Made by a program: the position numbers and the translations under genes. 64,000 nucleotides of DNA from the NCBI RefSeq assembly GCF_000004075.3, contig NC_026656.2:372001-436000 (forward strand), in the 5' to 3' direction. Of the stretch, positions 62,233 to 64,000 are shown in pieces. How positions within the stretch are numbered: position 1 is the first letter of the stretch; each line of letters opens with the position of its first letter. The notes under the pieces are model-generated. The model did no database searches, was not told the DNA's origin, and was given only the letters and a program-made list of their open reading frames with translations. The DNA comes from Cucumis sativus. Taxonomy: Eukaryota; Streptophyta; Magnoliopsida; Cucurbitales; Cucurbitaceae.

Positions 62233-62241
62233 GTTTATATA
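62233..62241 (-). promoter_or_regulatory. TATA box of the ACC oxidase gene
   Basis: CCTATATAAAC on the minus strand, about 60 bp upstream of the ATG at 62176, with a GGCCC word directly before it. Implies a short leader of roughly 30 nt. Confidence 0.65.
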
Positions 62242-64000
62242 GGCCCAACGTTTAATTGGATATTAATAATTTTTAGTCATAATTTTTCTTTTGAATTGAA
62301 CGAAGGGGTCAGATTCTTTGAAGATTACCCTTTTGGTGATAATTCACTTGCAATTTTATATTGTTCATCCTTTTGATTTTTTAATTATCTCTTTGGGCTA
62401 TTAACCAAATTCTTGTAAATTAAGCTTTGAATGCCTCTTTTTTTTTTTTTTTTCTTCAAAATTTCTTTGCTTAATTTAAGCATTTGTCTACTCATAAAGT
62501 TTGGTTTTACTTTTCCCCATTTCTCTACTCATTAAAAAGTAAATGTTTAAACTTTTTTTAAGGGGTTTGAGCTTAATTTATAGTTATTAATAAATCAAAA
62601 GCAATATTTGAACACTTTTTTTATTTATTGTTATAATTCAGTCCAATAAAATTGTGAGTGAAAGTATTTTTAAATAAAATGAAATATTAAAATATTGTAT
62701 AGTTGAATGGTGTATGGGGATGTGCTTCATATGGTTATAATCCCACCTTCCCCTAATAATTCTGTGTGCTGGTAAACAAAACTACACATTGAAAAAGGAG
62801 AAAAAAGAAAAAAATAAACCCTTCAATTTGCATTTTAATAAAAGGTTAGGTTAGCAAAAACGATTATAGTTGTAATTATACCTTTAAATTAGTAAAAGTT
62901 TGAGATTAATTTAGAATCTAATTTTTGTAATTATTGTAAATCAACTAAATAAGTTGTGAGAATTCAATTAATCCTATTTTTAAATGTGAAGTAAATAGAA
63001 TTGGTAGTTTGAAGTGAAAAGTAGAGGTAGAAAGGGTATTATATCACATGCCTTCAGCCTCACGATCCTCATTTGTGCTTTGGAGTGACAAATTTCGAAA
63101 CATTGAATTATATTTTGGCTTTGATTCATCCTCTCCTTTTGGAATTTATGTGCACTTTTTTTTTTTAAATTGGAAATAAAATATATAGATCTAAAAACAT
63201 TGCATCATTTAATTCCATCGCCCATAGTCTTACAATATGTATATTGAGAATTCCACACGGTTTTCATCAAATACTATTTCTTCTTCCTATGATTTGTGTG
63301 AATTCTCGCTTATTATTATTATTATTAATTTTTTTTTTGAAAGACTCTTTTTCAAGTTCTTTTAAATGCTTCCGTTAGAAGTTTGTTTTTTCATTTTCAC
63401 GTTACAATATTTGTAATGACATATACGATGAGACTCTATCTTTATTCTACTCAATCTGATTAATCGATTCTTCAAAAGATCTATCAAACTATGTATGATG
63501 GAGTAAATGATTTGATTAATGAATATTTGATTCTTTTTTTAACTTGGAGATCTTGGAATCGATTCACGACAATTCGTTCATTTTTATATATAATCTTATA
63601 TATCTATATAAATATAAAAAATAGAGATTCGAGTTGTCATTAATCAATATAGTATTTCAGTACGTAATAAGTTTATCTTTCATCGTTTCTGGAGTTTCGA
63701 TGGAAGGATTCATTCCTTTACTAACGCAACGTCGTCAACTCCATTTGTTAGAACAACTTCTTCTTACTTTCTATATTTTTTATTTTTTTGAATAAATATC
63801 AATTTACACCATGAACCATGAACTAAGAATGTTGTTTCATATTTAAATCATAAACTTTCACAAATGTGTCAAATTAAACCTTGAAAAACTTTAAAACCAC
63901 AGAGTTTAAATTGTATAGTTAGTAGTTTATGAATTAGACTTGTATAACTTTTATAGTTTATAGTGTAAATGGATATTTTTCATTTCTTTTTTTCTCTACG
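62242..64000. other. Gene-free right end
   Basis: No credible reading frame on either strand. It contains the distal promoter of the ACC oxidase gene, homopolymer T tracts, a (TTA)n run near 63310-63330 and, at about 63840-63900, a stretch similar to 8270-8340 (shared AAACTTT and TGTGTCAAATTAAACCTT-type words), probably a dispersed repeat. Confidence 0.55.

Overview
The window is nuclear DNA of a flowering plant. The evidence is AT-rich gene-poor spacers full of (AT)n and (GA/CT)n microsatellites, genes broken by GT-AG introns, and protein families restricted to or typical of land plants (cytokinin dehydrogenase, ACC oxidase, GCCK-type tetraspanin). Overall look and protein similarity suggest a eudicot, and I suspect a cucurbit such as cucumber or melon, but that last step is inference from memory.

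Layout, left to right. 1-613 (-): 5' end of a spliced gene of unknown function that runs off the left edge. 3964-4506 (-): single-exon protein with four predicted membrane segments, unknown function. 9124-12728 (-): five-exon cytokinin dehydrogenase of the CKX2/3/4 clade. 12729-25859: 13 kb with no convincing gene, only microsatellites and remnants of dispersed repeats. 25860-26342 (+): small acidic protein. 26343-33363: gene-free. 33364-34971 (+): intronless PAO5-type polyamine oxidase. 34972-42500: gene-free. 42508-45753 (+): ten coding exons that I assembled into a 510-residue protein with an N-terminal C2-like region and a C-terminal membrane tail. 47864-51632 (-): thirteen-exon EER5/THP1 (PCI domain, TREX-2). 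52033-53472 (+): intronless nucleotide pyrophosphatase/phosphodiesterase, divergent from EER5 across a 400-bp shared promoter. 54667-56652 (+): eight-exon plastid-type methyltransferase-like protein. 57071-60185 (-): two-exon tetraspanin TET2, tail-to-tail with the methyltransferase. 60959-62176 (-): three-exon ACC oxidase (ACO1-like). 62177-64000: gene-free.

How the genes fit together. Several products touch hormone balance: cytokinin breakdown (CKX), thermospermine oxidation (PAO5), ethylene synthesis (ACO1) and ethylene response/mRNA export (EER5). This is unlikely to be a functional cluster. From recalled Arabidopsis locus numbers, the genes interleave homologues of two Arabidopsis segments (around At2g19500-19590 and At4g29590-29740), which reads as one ancestral gene order that was duplicated and reciprocally thinned in Arabidopsis.

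Exon coordinates were worked out by hand from splice consensus and reading-frame continuity. I saw no tRNA, rRNA, CRISPR or intact transposon.
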